Part shown: piece after piece, positions 1 to 7,497 of the stretch | Position numbering within the stretch: position 1 is the stretch's first letter | Layout: the number at the start of each line of letters is the position of its first letter | NCBI GenBank assembly: GCA_018265615.1 | Contig: JABLYX010000074.1 | Coordinates: 1-21,351, forward strand | DNA: 21,351 nucleotides | DNA from: Lentisphaeria bacterium | GTDB lineage: Bacteria; Verrucomicrobiota; Lentisphaeria; Victivallales; Victivallaceae | Direction of reading: 5' to 3' | Notes under the pieces: model-generated | What the model was told of the DNA's origin: nothing | The model's database searches: none | What the model saw: only the letters and a program-made list of their open reading frames with translations | Translations under genes and position numbers: made by a program

Positions 1-49
1 ACAGCACACGCCTTCCGGCACTCCCCACAAACACAATCCTACGACGCAT
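1..49 (-). CDS. Truncated N-terminus of an unidentified protein
   Basis: An ATG at 47-49 (minus strand) opens a reading frame that runs off the left edge after 16 residues, MRRRIVFVGSAGRRVL. It is preceded by a good ribosome binding site, GGAGAGG at 55-61, five bases upstream, and by a consensus-like promoter at 178-205, so I take it as a real gene start. The beta-strand-like IVFVGSAGRRV is reminiscent of the first strand of some ATP-grasp proteins (TSAGRRV), but 16 residues cannot support an assignment. The leader between promoter and start is about 120 nt. Confidence 0.45.
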   Translation of the reverse strand, partial: MRRRIVFVGSAGRRVL

Positions 50-59
50 CGCCACCTCT

Positions 60-83
60 CCTGTTTGATTTCAAATAAACAGG
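60..83 (-). promoter_or_regulatory. Inverted repeat overlapping a ribosome binding site
   Basis: CCTGTTT (60-66) and AAACAGG (77-83) form perfect 7-base arms around a 10-base AT-rich spacer. Read on the minus strand, the 3' arm covers the first bases of the ribosome binding site of the truncated gene (55-61). A hairpin here could limit ribosome access, or the palindrome could be a repressor site. The arms are seen directly; either role is inference. Confidence 0.35.
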
Positions 84-177
84 CCGTTCCCTGATGGATA
101 CGACCTTGATTTTAAATGTATGAATCGTTGTGCTTTTTTGTTTGATATCCTTGAAAACAAATATCATTACGGCGTAT

Positions 178-205
178 ATTATACATGAATGTCCGTGAAA
201 ATCAA
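178..205 (-). promoter_or_regulatory. Sigma70-type promoter of the left-edge gene
   Basis: On the minus strand, TTGATT (200-205) and a perfect TATAAT (178-183) are separated by 16 bases. Transcription would begin near 171 and run leftward into the truncated gene. Confidence 0.5.
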
Positions 206-306
206 ATATCAGTCGACACGATTATATTTTTTTTTATCAAAAAAACGAATTTTTGATCAGCGATGCGGAATCGTGGCGGGGAAGGAAGGCGTTTTCCCGG
301 ACACAC

Positions 307-340
307 AGCGGCCCCGGAAAGTGTGCTTTCCGGAGCCGCT
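307..340 (-). terminator. GC-rich hairpin after the isomerase gene
   Basis: Arms 307-321 and 326-340 pair over 15 positions with one mismatch around a TGTG loop. The hairpin lies 55 bases past the isomerase stop. No T-tract follows directly on the minus strand, so it is not a textbook intrinsic terminator. It may stabilise the mRNA 3' end or act with a termination factor. Confidence 0.4.
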
Positions 341-394
341 GCGCGCAGGGGAGACGGGATGCGCCTCCCTGATTTTCGGGGCTGGCAGCCGGGA

Positions 395-1192
395 TTATTT
401 GTTCCCGAGAGCCAGGCCGTTGGAGACCATGTATTTGTAGCTGCGCTTGAGCGCTTCAACCATTTCGATGCGGCAGTAGTCGAGCTCGACAACGATGTTG
501 TTGACGCGCCCGGGGGTGGCGGCGACAATGGCGGGAATCGGCAGATCGCCTTCGCCGAGCGGGAGGAGATCAACCTTGCGGTCGTAGATGCCGTTGGTGA
601 TCTTGAGCTCTTCGGCGCCCTGGTGCAGGAAGCCGTCCTTCATGTGCAGCGCAACGACGCGGTCGCTGAAAAGCTTCATCATTTCGACCGGGTCCTCGGT
701 GCCGAAGTTGGTGGACCAGAAAGAATCGAGCTGGAACTTGACTTTCGGGCAGAGCTCGGCGTAGATTTCGTATTTCAGCCGTCCGTCAATGCGCTCGAAT
801 TCCCAGTTATGGTTGTGCTGGAAGAGCATGAACCCGGCTTTTTCGAGCTTCTCCTGCATCACCGAGGTGGTTTCGGCGGTGCGCTTGATGGCGTCGAGAT
901 CCCTGTAGTCCTCGGGGCCGTACCCGCAGACGACGCGGTCGAGGCCGAGGCGTCCGGCGATGTCGATGGTCTCTTCAAGGTTATCCGGCTTGGCCCACGG
1001 CGAATGGGAGCTGTAGAGCTTGAGCCCGAGATCGCTGATGCGCTTCAGGAACTCCTCCGGGGTCATGCCCCAGAACCCGGCGGGCTCGACTGCCTTGAAG
1101 CCGATGTCGGCGACCGTCTGAAGCACGGCGTTGAAATCTTTTTCCGCCATCTGGCGCAGCGAGTACAACTGGACAGCCAAATCTCTCGTCAT
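395..1192 (-). CDS. Sugar phosphate isomerase/epimerase (xylose isomerase-like TIM barrel)
   Basis: The 265-residue protein belongs to the AP endonuclease family 2/xylose isomerase-like TIM-barrel superfamily, which isomerises or epimerises sugars and inositols with a divalent metal. The likely metal and catalytic residues sit at the usual strand ends: E36 (VEPAGF), H126/H128 (QHNHNWEF), D156 (QLDSFW), H183 (LHMKD) and E236 (VELDYC). No signal peptide is visible, so it should be cytoplasmic. The start at 1192 follows AGGAG by eight bases; the frame stays open upstream to 1261 but has no better start. It has its own promoter 49 bases upstream, so it need not be co-transcribed with the phosphatase behind it. 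The substrate cannot be told from sequence; this superfamily is very abundant in Lentisphaerota and Planctomycetota. Confidence 0.88.
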   Translation of the reverse strand: MTRDLAVQLYSLRQMAEKDFNAVLQTVADIGFKAVEPAGFWGMTPEEFLKRISDLGLKLYSSHSPWAKPDNLEETIDIAGRLGLDRVVCGYGPEDYRDLDAIKRTAETTSVMQEKLEKAGFMLFQHNHNWEFERIDGRLKYEIYAELCPKVKFQLDSFWSTNFGTEDPVEMMKLFSDRVVALHMKDGFLHQGAEELKITNGIYDRKVDLLPLGEGDLPIPAIVAATPGRVNNIVVELDYCRIEMVEALKRSYKYMVSNGLALGNK

Positions 1193-1240
1193 TTTGTGTT
1201 CTCCTGAAATTAGTTGGTGAAAGGTATCGTATCTGTTCTT

Positions 1241-1268
1241 ACTATATGACTCGTCACGCAAATGACAA
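1241..1268 (-). promoter_or_regulatory. Promoter of the sugar isomerase gene
   Basis: Minus-strand TTGTCA (1263-1268) and TATAGT (1241-1246) are separated by 16 bases. The predicted leader is about 40 nt, and the promoter lies in the gap between the phosphatase stop and the isomerase start. Confidence 0.5.
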
Positions 1269-1319
1269 TTGACGAAACCTCTTTTTTTTTGACTTCAATT
1301 ATTGAATGATCCGAAAAAT

Positions 1320-2150
1320 TCAATTCTCCTTTGCGATGGCTTCGAAGATCATCCTCGGGCGGTTTTCGCCGTGCGTTTCGTCCGCCTGACGGCGCGAGGT
1401 GATTCCTGTGAGGACAAGAGCTGAGAACATTCCGGCATTGTTCGCGCCGCGGATATCGCTCGCGAGCGAATCCCCGACACAGAGGATCCGGCTGCGTTCG
1501 GAGACACCGAGCCGTTCGGCTGCGTACTCGTAGATCGCACTGTACGGCTTGCCGAGGTAGGCCGGAGTTATTTCCGTCCCCATCTCCCTGAGCAGAAGCT
1601 GGATGCAGCGCGCCTGCCCGCCTGCGCCTATGCCGATGCCGCCGGTTGAGGCGTTCGGCCAGCAGGTGTCCGGATTCGGCACGATGAACGGGCGTTCCGG
1701 ATGACGGCGGAAGTAGTCGGTCAGCGCCTCCCATGTCGTGCGCCAGTCGTAGGGGCCTTCGCCCATCAGGACCGCGCAGCATTCGTCGAGGCGTGCGATG
1801 TCGGCGGTCAGCTCCAGCTCACCGGTATCGCCGAGGCGCCCGGCCCGGAAGAGGAGTCCGCGGTCCCAGCCGTTCTGCCGGGCCAGCTCCGGCAGCACGG
1901 AGAGGCAGGAGATCACCTCGTTCTCATCCGCTTTGATCCCCGCCCGGTTCAGGAAACGGCTCTTCTGTTCCCGGGTGTGGTCCCCGTCGTTTGTGAGGAA
2001 GAAGAACGGCGTACCGTCGCGCCGCAGCATGGCGACGAGCTCCGCCGCGCCGGGCAGGGGGCGCGGGCCGAAAACCAGCGTGCCGTCGATGTCGAACAAT
2101 ATGGCGTCGAAGCGGACCGACTCGGTCTTCCAGAAATCAAGAAGCATCAT
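1320..2150 (-). CDS. HAD-superfamily phosphatase, subfamily IIA (NagD-like)
   Basis: The 276-residue protein shows all four HAD motifs: D20-x-D22-G-T (FDIDGTL, nucleophile and acid/base), T53-N54 (LTND), K201 (LGKP) and G-D227-S-x4-D232 (VGDSLASD). A cap of about 100 residues lies between motifs II and III, the class IIA arrangement found in NagD and p-nitrophenyl phosphatases, which dephosphorylate sugar or nucleotide monophosphates in the cytosol. Two adjacent ATG codons (2150 and 2147) could start it; no Shine-Dalgarno precedes either. A good promoter ends only 16 bases upstream of 2150, so the message would be almost leaderless and the longer frame, open to 2261, cannot be the product. 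The true substrate is unknown. Confidence 0.88.
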   Translation of the reverse strand: MMLLDFWKTESVRFDAILFDIDGTLVFGPRPLPGAAELVAMLRRDGTPFFFLTNDGDHTREQKSRFLNRAGIKADENEVISCLSVLPELARQNGWDRGLLFRAGRLGDTGELELTADIARLDECCAVLMGEGPYDWRTTWEALTDYFRRHPERPFIVPNPDTCWPNASTGGIGIGAGGQARCIQLLLREMGTEITPAYLGKPYSAIYEYAAERLGVSERSRILCVGDSLASDIRGANNAGMFSALVLTGITSRRQADETHGENRPRMIFEAIAKEN

Positions 2151-2166
2151 GGTGTTTTTGACTGAT

Positions 2167-2194
2167 ACTATACTGCTGAGCTCCTGATTTGCAA
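2167..2194 (-). promoter_or_regulatory. Promoter of the HAD phosphatase gene
   Basis: Minus-strand TTGCAA (2189-2194) and TATAGT (2167-2172) are separated by 16 bases. The expected start site lies about 9 bases from the first ATG codon, which decides the start of the phosphatase. Confidence 0.5.
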
Positions 2195-2212
2195 ACCGGA
2201 GGAATATTTTAT

Positions 2213-2242
2213 TTGTATTTTCACGATTTGCGTGCTTATTTA
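2213..2242 (+). promoter_or_regulatory. Possible promoter of the esterase gene
   Basis: TTGTAT (2213-2218) and TATTTA (2237-2242) are 18 bases apart in an AT-rich strip, 43 bases upstream of the esterase start. The boxes are weaker than others in the window. Confidence 0.3.
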
Positions 2243-2284
2243 AATAGACGGGGAGAACCACACGTAAAGAAGAGGAGGTGGCTT

Positions 2285-3241
2285 ATGAAGAAGTATCCGA
2301 AACTCACTCCGGAAACCGCGGAGTTCATCGAAGCGCTCGAGGCGAAAGGCGGCCCGCCGCTCTACGATTTGAGTTACGAAGACGCGCGGGCGGTCCTTGC
2401 CTCCGCGCAGTCCGGCCCGGCGCCGCGCCCGGAAGCCGATGTGACTGATCTCGACATTCCGTTCGGAGCGGACGGCAGGGTCGAATTGCGGATCATCCGC
2501 CCGAAAGGGCAGGGCGGAGTCCTGCCGGTTGTGCTGTATATCCACGGCGGCGGCTGGGTCATGGGCGACAAGAGTACCCATGACCGGCTTGTGCGGGAGA
2601 TTGCGGCCGGGACCGGCGCGGCGGTGGTCTATGTGAATTACACGCCGTCGCCCGAGGCGCAGTATCCGGTTCCGACGCAGCAGATCATGACCGCGCTGCG
2701 CTATGTCGTCGCCCATGCGGAGGAGCTGAAGCTTGATCCCGAGAGGATCGCGGTGGCGGGCGACAGCGTCGGCGGCAACATGGCGGCGGCGCTCACGCTG
2801 ATGTGCAAGGCGGAGCACGGTCCGCGCCTCTGTTTCCAACTGCTGCTTTACCCGGTGACGGATGCGTCATTCGACACGGATTCCTACCGGGAGTTCGCAG
2901 AGGGGCCGTGGCTCACGAAGAAAGCGATGGAGTATTTCTGGGATGCGTATGCTCCGGACAAGGCGGTGCGTTCCGAGATCCTGGCTTCTCCGCTCCGCGC
3001 CTCGGAAGAGGAACTGCAGGGGCTGCCGCCGGCATTCGTCGTTACGGATGCGAATGATGTGTTACGCGACGAGGGCGAGGCGTATGCCGTCAAGCTGATG
3101 AACGCCGGTGTCCCGGCGGGATTCGTGCGGTACGGCGGAACGATCCACGACTTCCTGATGCTGGATGCAGTGGCGGAGACGCTTCCGGCGAAAGAGGCGC
3201 TTGCGCAGGCGTGCATGGTGCTCCGGAAAGCGCTGCGGTAA
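2285..3241 (+). CDS. Alpha/beta hydrolase, hormone-sensitive-lipase (family IV) esterase
   Basis: The 318-residue protein is an HSL-type carboxylesterase, hydrolysing short-chain acyl esters. The oxyanion-hole motif HGGG is at 87-90 and the nucleophile elbow GDSVGG puts the catalytic serine at S161. D258 (NDVLRDEG) and H288 (GTIHDF) complete the triad. The first 50 residues form the cap typical of the family. There is no signal peptide, so it is probably cytoplasmic; removal of acetyl groups from carbohydrates or xenobiotics is possible but not shown. The start at 2285 is set by an excellent AGGAGG six bases upstream. The gene stands alone between divergent and convergent neighbours and ends at a strong terminator. 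Confidence 0.92.
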   Translation: MKKYPKLTPETAEFIEALEAKGGPPLYDLSYEDARAVLASAQSGPAPRPEADVTDLDIPFGADGRVELRIIRPKGQGGVLPVVLYIHGGGWVMGDKSTHDRLVREIAAGTGAAVVYVNYTPSPEAQYPVPTQQIMTALRYVVAHAEELKLDPERIAVAGDSVGGNMAAALTLMCKAEHGPRLCFQLLLYPVTDASFDTDSYREFAEGPWLTKKAMEYFWDAYAPDKAVRSEILASPLRASEEELQGLPPAFVVTDANDVLRDEGEAYAVKLMNAGVPAGFVRYGGTIHDFLMLDAVAETLPAKEALAQACMVLRKALR

Positions 3242-3276
3242 AAAAAGAGCCTGTCCCGGAAGGGACAGGCTTTTTT
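3241..3276. terminator. Bidirectional intrinsic terminator
   Basis: A perfect 9-bp stem (GCCTGTCCC 3249-3257, GGGACAGGC 3262-3270) with a GGAA loop is flanked by six A at 3241-3246 and six T at 3271-3276. It directly follows the esterase stop and serves the convergent TPR gene, whose stop is at 3291-3293, on the other strand. Confidence 0.92.
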
Positions 3277-3290
3277 GTGCCCGGAGGCGC

Positions 3291-5297
3291 TTACTTTCCG
3301 GTTTCAGCTATGCGGCGTTTGAGGCAGAGCTTGGCTGCTTCTGAATCGGGGGCGACGCGAATGGCGCGCTGCGCGAGCTCAAGCGCCTCTTTCTGATGCC
3401 CGAGCGCGGCTTTTACCTCGGATTGGTTGACCAACACCGGCAGCCAGCGCGGAAAACTCTCCAGGAGCTTGTCGTAGACCGGTTCGGCTTTGATGTCCTG
3501 ATCGGTCAGAGCGTACAGGTTCGCGCGCCGGTAGTCGTTCATCGGGGTCGCAGGCAGGTCGTCGAGCTCTTTGAGGGCGGCGAGCCGGAGGTCGCGCGCT
3601 TCACCCTGCCGGTTGGCCGCGATGGCGCGGTTCGCCCGGGCTGTGGCGATGAGGAAGCGCGCCTCCGGCGTTGCGGGGAGCGCGGCGGCGAGTTTTTCGA
3701 TTTCATCGCCGCGTTTGAGGCTGTTCAGGAATTCGGCGTAGCTTTCGAAAATGGCGAGGGCCCCCGGAGCGAGGCTCCACGCTTTGGCGAACGCCTTCCC
3801 GGCTTTCACTGTTTCGCCCAGAGCCATTTCGGCGCGCGCGATGCCGAATTGCGCTGCCGCATTGCTCTCCGGCAGCCGCTTGAAGTGGACGAGCGCCCGT
3901 TCCGGCTGGTTTGAGCCGAGCAGCAAATTGCCCGCGGTGAGGTTGGCGAACGGATTGTCCGGCGCTTCGGCCAGCAGCGCGTTCAGCCGGATCCCGGCCT
4001 GGGCGGGGTCTCCGCCTCTGAGGGTGTTCTGTAGATCGATTTCAAGCGCAAGCGTCCGGGCCGGCGAGGAGTGTCCGTTTGAGAGCGTCAGCACCAGTTT
4101 GGCGGCCTCGTTGGCTTTTTCGAATGAGCCGTCCCGGTAGAGCCGGGTCAGCAGCGGATACAGTTCGCTGACGAGCAGTGCCCTCGCTTCCGGCGTCGGC
4201 TTGGCCGCCAGCAGGGCATTCGTGCAGGCCGGCAGCTTGTCGATCTCCTCCGCGTCGATCAGGCATTGGAGCTTCATCGCCTGATAGAGGGGGCGCTCCG
4301 AGTAGGGTGATGCGACCGCCAGCAGCTTTGCCGTGTCCGCATAGCGCTTTTCCAGGAACGCCGTCATTGCGCCGATATAGCTGAACGCTTCCGCTTCCGT
4401 CCGGCTCGAGGGGTTGCGGACCAGCTTCTTGAGTTCGCCGGAATCTTTCTCCGCCGTATAATATTCCGCGAGATCGATCCGCGCCGCCAGGTGGCGCGGA
4501 TTCTGTGCAACGGCTTTCTTCAGCCATTCCAGGCGCCGGTTGCCGTCTCCCTGCTGACGGTAGAACTCGGCCAGCAGATAGGGGCCGGACATGGGAGCGA
4601 GCTTTGCGAGCTCTGTGTACGCCGCTTCGGCTGCGACCTTATCGCCGACGGCCGCAGCTGCGTTTCCGGTCGCGCTGAGCAGCCGGGCGCGCAGCGAAAA
4701 CGGGAGTTTCTCCGAATCGGCTTTGCTGAGGAGCTCAAGCGCTTCGCGGCTGCGGTTTTCACGCAGCGCCGCCATGCCGGTGAGATATTGGACCCGGACT
4801 GGGTCGATCCCCTCCGGCTTCGCGAGGCGGAGTTTCGCCTCTTCGGTTTTGCCGGTCGCAATGAGTGCTTCGAGGTAACAGAAAAGTTCCGGGCCGGAAA
4901 GTTCGTTGCGCTCGAATCCGCTTTTGAATTCGTTCAGGAGGGTCCGGAATTCGCCGGCCGCGCTCAGTGTCTCGATGTATTTGACCCGCATCGCCGGGTC
5001 AAGCGGATTCAGGTTCCGGGCCATGCGGTAGTATTGCAGCGCGGCCGCGAAGTTGTACTCCGACTCCGCGATTTCCGCCATCATCCGGCAGGCGCTTTCA
5101 TTGGAGGGGTCCTTGCGGATGATCTCCGCCAGCAGCGGCACGGCTTTCTCATAGCTGCCTTTGCGGAAGAGCTCCGTCGCTTCGTTGAGTTTCGCCGCGC
5201 TGCGCCGCTCCGCGATGACAAAATAGAGCAGGACCGCGATGCAGCCGATCGAGAGGAGGGCGATCGCCGCTGAAAGGATAAGTCTGGTTTTTTTCAT
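3291..5297 (-). CDS. Membrane-anchored tetratricopeptide-repeat protein
   Basis: The 668-residue protein starts with a basic head (MKKTR) and one hydrophobic helix at about 6-28, followed by Arg-Arg, so it is probably anchored in the cytoplasmic membrane with the repeats outside. A lipoprotein reading is weaker because SIG-C is followed by more hydrophobic residues. The remainder is alpha-helical TPR solenoid, clearest at about 36-100 (FRKGSYEKAVPLLAEI, YNFAAALQYYRMARNLNP), 430-500 and 595-660 (GHQKEALELAQRAIRVAPDS). I take the ATG at 5297, six bases after AAAGA; an ATG at 5303 is possible. It diverges from the exosortase. TPR proteins such as PrsT accompany exosortases in other bacteria, so a scaffold or export role with the sorting system is reasonable, though PrsT identity is not shown. 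Confidence 0.85.
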   Translation of the reverse strand: MKKTRLILSAAIALLSIGCIAVLLYFVIAERRSAAKLNEATELFRKGSYEKAVPLLAEIIRKDPSNESACRMMAEIAESEYNFAAALQYYRMARNLNPLDPAMRVKYIETLSAAGEFRTLLNEFKSGFERNELSGPELFCYLEALIATGKTEEAKLRLAKPEGIDPVRVQYLTGMAALRENRSREALELLSKADSEKLPFSLRARLLSATGNAAAAVGDKVAAEAAYTELAKLAPMSGPYLLAEFYRQQGDGNRRLEWLKKAVAQNPRHLAARIDLAEYYTAEKDSGELKKLVRNPSSRTEAEAFSYIGAMTAFLEKRYADTAKLLAVASPYSERPLYQAMKLQCLIDAEEIDKLPACTNALLAAKPTPEARALLVSELYPLLTRLYRDGSFEKANEAAKLVLTLSNGHSSPARTLALEIDLQNTLRGGDPAQAGIRLNALLAEAPDNPFANLTAGNLLLGSNQPERALVHFKRLPESNAAAQFGIARAEMALGETVKAGKAFAKAWSLAPGALAIFESYAEFLNSLKRGDEIEKLAAALPATPEARFLIATARANRAIAANRQGEARDLRLAALKELDDLPATPMNDYRRANLYALTDQDIKAEPVYDKLLESFPRWLPVLVNQSEVKAALGHQKEALELAQRAIRVAPDSEAAKLCLKRRIAETGK

Positions 5298-5344
5298 GAT
5301 CATTCTTTAATTAGCGCGTATATGAAATGGTCGTTCATTTCAGA

Positions 5345-5374
5345 ATAATATACGTGCAATTCCGTATGCGTCAA
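5345..5374 (-). promoter_or_regulatory. Promoter of the TPR gene
   Basis: Minus-strand TTGACG (5369-5374) is followed after 16 bases by TATATT (5347-5352), or after 18 by TATTAT (5345-5350). It drives leftward transcription from the 183-base gap shared with the exosortase. Confidence 0.5.
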
Positions 5375-5426
5375 CCACTGGTACGGTTTTATTGAAAAAA
5401 TTGTTGCTTCGTGTGAATATTCGGAT

Positions 5427-5454
5427 TTGAAAATGCGAAACTCCGCAATATATT
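5427..5454 (+). promoter_or_regulatory. Promoter of the exosortase operon
   Basis: TTGAAA (5427-5432) and TATATT (5449-5454) are separated by 16 bases. Transcription from about 5461 leaves a leader of 20 nt before the ATG at 5481, which favours that start over the upstream TTG at 5469. Confidence 0.5.
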
Positions 5455-5480
5455 AGCAGAAAAGGGACTTGGGAAATTTT

Positions 5481-6323
5481 ATGTATGATTATCGTGCCGC
5501 AGCTGATGCGGCAGGGAAATTCATGTTGGACAGGGAACGCTTCTATCCATCTCTCGTGATGGGGGCGGTGTCTGTCGGGCTTCTGGCATACCTGGGGGCC
5601 GGGGGCGGTACGGCGGGGACTTTCGTATTATGGGCCCTGGCTGTGTGCATGGCATTCTGTGCCGTGCGCGAGGCTGCTCCGAAGCCGTGGAAATATGATG
5701 TCATCTGCGCCTGGGGCGTGCTGACCGCCGCGCTGGCGGCCGCGGAGCTGCTTCCGGCGGAGGCGGGTATGTGGGCGCTCTGGCTCGGAGTCTGCGCGTT
5801 GTGCGTCTACTCCGGCGGGGTCTATATGGGGGCGCGTCTGATGCTTCCGGCGCTGATTCTCTGCGTCGTGGTTCCCTCGACCGCGTTTCTTTATATCCTC
5901 CTGAGTTTCCCGCTGAGCAAGCTTTGCGCGCTGCTGACGGTGGGGGCGCTGCGTCTTTCAGGCGTATCCTGTTCGGTCGACCAGGCGGTCATCTATATCG
6001 GGGAGAACCGGATTGCCGTGACTGCCGCGTGCAGCGGCATCGAGCTGCTCGAAGCGATGCTGCTGCTCGGCTGGTTTGTCGTTCACTTCACGCACCGGAC
6101 GGTCGCGGTGCGGCTGGCGCACTACCTCACGTTGATTCCGATCATCGTATTTGCGAATACGCTGCGGCTGACCTCGGTGATTCTGCTGTCGTTCGCGATC
6201 GGGGACCGGGCGTTCGGCAACGGGATCCATACCGCGATGGGGTACGGCGTTGTCGTTCTCTCGATCCTTCTGCTGCTCGGGGCGGGCAGAATCTTCCGCC
6301 CGTGGGAAGGGGGGAAGAAATGA
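5481..6323 (+). CDS. Exosortase (membrane cysteine protease/transpeptidase)
   Basis: The 280-residue, multi-spanning protein carries the exosortase/archaeosortase signature: catalytic C184 in TAACSGIELLEAM, R229 in FANTLRLTSV and H250 in GNGIHTAMGYG, each next to a membrane helix. The family cleaves C-terminal sorting signals of the PEP-CTERM kind and is thought to pass the protein to a surface carrier. I count about seven or eight hydrophobic segments. The start is the ATG at 5481, six bases after GGGA and 20 after the predicted transcription start; the TTG at 5469 would leave almost no leader. Its stop overlaps the next start (ATGA), so translation is coupled to the EpsI-like protein. The candidate substrate follows 75 bases after that partner. 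Which exosortase subfamily it belongs to cannot be settled by eye. Confidence 0.9.
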   Translation: MYDYRAAADAAGKFMLDRERFYPSLVMGAVSVGLLAYLGAGGGTAGTFVLWALAVCMAFCAVREAAPKPWKYDVICAWGVLTAALAAAELLPAEAGMWALWLGVCALCVYSGGVYMGARLMLPALILCVVVPSTAFLYILLSFPLSKLCALLTVGALRLSGVSCSVDQAVIYIGENRIAVTAACSGIELLEAMLLLGWFVVHFTHRTVAVRLAHYLTLIPIIVFANTLRLTSVILLSFAIGDRAFGNGIHTAMGYGVVVLSILLLLGAGRIFRPWEGGKK

Positions 6324-7423
6324 AGTTCCGGTACCTCTGGCTGATTCCCGCGCTGCTGCCGCTGCTGGCGAAATGCGGATACCTTCTGGACGCCTGGCGG
6401 ATTTCTCCGCTGGACCGTCTCGACTGGAGCTTTTTTCTGCTTGTGCCGGTGCTGGCGTTCCTGAAGCGGCGCGCGATCCGGAGCTGGTGCGGCGCTTACG
6501 ATCCGCGCGGATTCTTCTTTTTCGCCCCGGCGCTGCTGGTGTGGGGGGCCGGAATCTGGAAGCATGTCAACGCTGTGGAGATCGGCGGCGCGATTCTGGT
6601 GTTCTTTTCCCTGCTGTTTGTCCTGGGGGGAGTGCGGCTTTTTTCGGGACTGCTGCCGCTGCTGCTGATCATGCTGCTCGGTGTGCCTTCGACCACGTAC
6701 TGGAGCGAGTATTATCTGCGCGCATCGGTCGGAGTCGCCGCGTTCGGCGGAACGGAATTCAAGTTTACCGCCGCCGCCTGCCTTGCCGCCTATTTCCTCG
6801 TGAGCTGGCGGATATACCGGTTGCAGACGCTGCTGTTCCTGCTCGGTTTCCTGCTGCTGGTCGGGATCCTGCTGGGCCGCCAGACCCGGGCGATCTACGG
6901 CCATCCGCTTCTGGTGGACACGGAGCGGATGGCGGGCGGAGAGTTCGTCGGGTATCCGCGCAGCCTGACGGAGATGGAGCGGCGCTTTTTCGCCGGGCAC
7001 GAGATGCGGCGGTTCTCCTACTACGACCATAGCGGCGGCGTTCAGCTGCTGGCGGTCGGGATTACCGGCAGCATCCACTCGATCCATCCGGCGGAGCTCT
7101 GCCTGAAGAGCCAGAACAGCAAGATCCTTTCGATGCGCGAGCTCCATATTCCGACGGCGGCCGGGAGGTTGGCGGTGCAGGAGGTCGTCGTTGCGTTTCC
7201 GGACGGCGGGAAGCAGCTGCTGTACACCTGGTACGTCTCCGGCAACTGGTCCAGCGGAAATTTCCTCGCGTTCCGCCGGAGTTGGCATAGAGGGGGAAAG
7301 TGGTACACCTATCAGCTTTCCACGCCGATCACCACGACGCGCGAGAGGGCAGAAGAGCGGTTGGATGCGTTTCTCGAGCAGTTCCTCATTCCGCTGAACG
7401 CTGGTATGCCGCAAGCGAATTAA
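6320..7423 (+). CDS. EpsI-domain membrane protein with a degenerate exosortase-like half
   Basis: The 367-residue protein has two parts. Residues 1-185 are six or seven hydrophobic segments, including GVPSTTYW (121-128) and FKFTAAACLAAYFL (147-160), which line up in order with VPST and TAACSGIELL of the exosortase next door. Here the Ser-Gly after the cysteine and the downstream Arg and His boxes are missing. Residues about 195-360 are a soluble domain with H256-P-A-E-L-C261 in SIHPAELCLKSQ, the H-x-P/A-x-x-C pattern of EpsI, the exosortase-associated domain of unknown activity often found fused or adjacent to exosortases. The gene begins within the exosortase stop codon, so the two are made together. 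I infer that it partners the active enzyme in cleavage or transfer. Confidence 0.8.
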   Translation: MKFRYLWLIPALLPLLAKCGYLLDAWRISPLDRLDWSFFLLVPVLAFLKRRAIRSWCGAYDPRGFFFFAPALLVWGAGIWKHVNAVEIGGAILVFFSLLFVLGGVRLFSGLLPLLLIMLLGVPSTTYWSEYYLRASVGVAAFGGTEFKFTAAACLAAYFLVSWRIYRLQTLLFLLGFLLLVGILLGRQTRAIYGHPLLVDTERMAGGEFVGYPRSLTEMERRFFAGHEMRRFSYYDHSGGVQLLAVGITGSIHSIHPAELCLKSQNSKILSMRELHIPTAAGRLAVQEVVVAFPDGGKQLLYTWYVSGNWSSGNFLAFRRSWHRGGKWYTYQLSTPITTTRERAEERLDAFLEQFLIPLNAGMPQAN

Positions 7424-7454
7424 TTGTAATTCATCCTTGTCGGTTATGTATAAT
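7424..7454 (+). promoter_or_regulatory. Promoter of the sorting-signal protein
   Basis: A perfect TATAAT at 7449-7454 lies 44 bases before the start of the small secreted protein. The best -35 match is TTGTAA (7424-7429) at a long 19-base spacing. It would let the substrate be expressed separately from the exosortase genes. Confidence 0.45.
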
Positions 7455-7497
7455 ATGACAGGCGAGTCTGCAGCAGGAAATGAAAGGAGTCAGGATC

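Larger units (their letters stand above)
50..394. other. AT-rich intergenic region
   Basis: This 345-base stretch has no credible gene. It holds the leader and promoter of the truncated gene at the left edge, an 11-bp perfect palindrome GTATATTATAC at 174-184 overlapping that promoter's -10 box, homopolymer A and T runs at about 226-247, and a GC-rich hairpin (307-340) downstream of the isomerase gene. The open frames across it are continuations or shadows of the isomerase gene and lack ribosome binding sites. Confidence 0.6.

Noticed and set aside
263..1207. Long plus-strand open frame opposite the isomerase gene
   Set aside because: It is the antisense shadow of a clearly recognisable TIM-barrel gene, has no ribosome binding site and encodes a low-information sequence.
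1294..1306. TTCAAT/ATTGAA hairpin next to a T-run as terminator of the HAD phosphatase gene
   Set aside because: On the minus strand the stem is followed by an A-run, not a T-run, so the polarity is wrong for that gene.
5378..5398. Possible sigma54 promoter (TGGTACGG...ATTG) before the exosortase, of interest because some PEP-CTERM genes are sigma54-dependent
   Set aside because: The GG and GC elements do not have the required spacing, and no GC follows at -12. A sigma70-type pair at 5427-5454 explains the start better.
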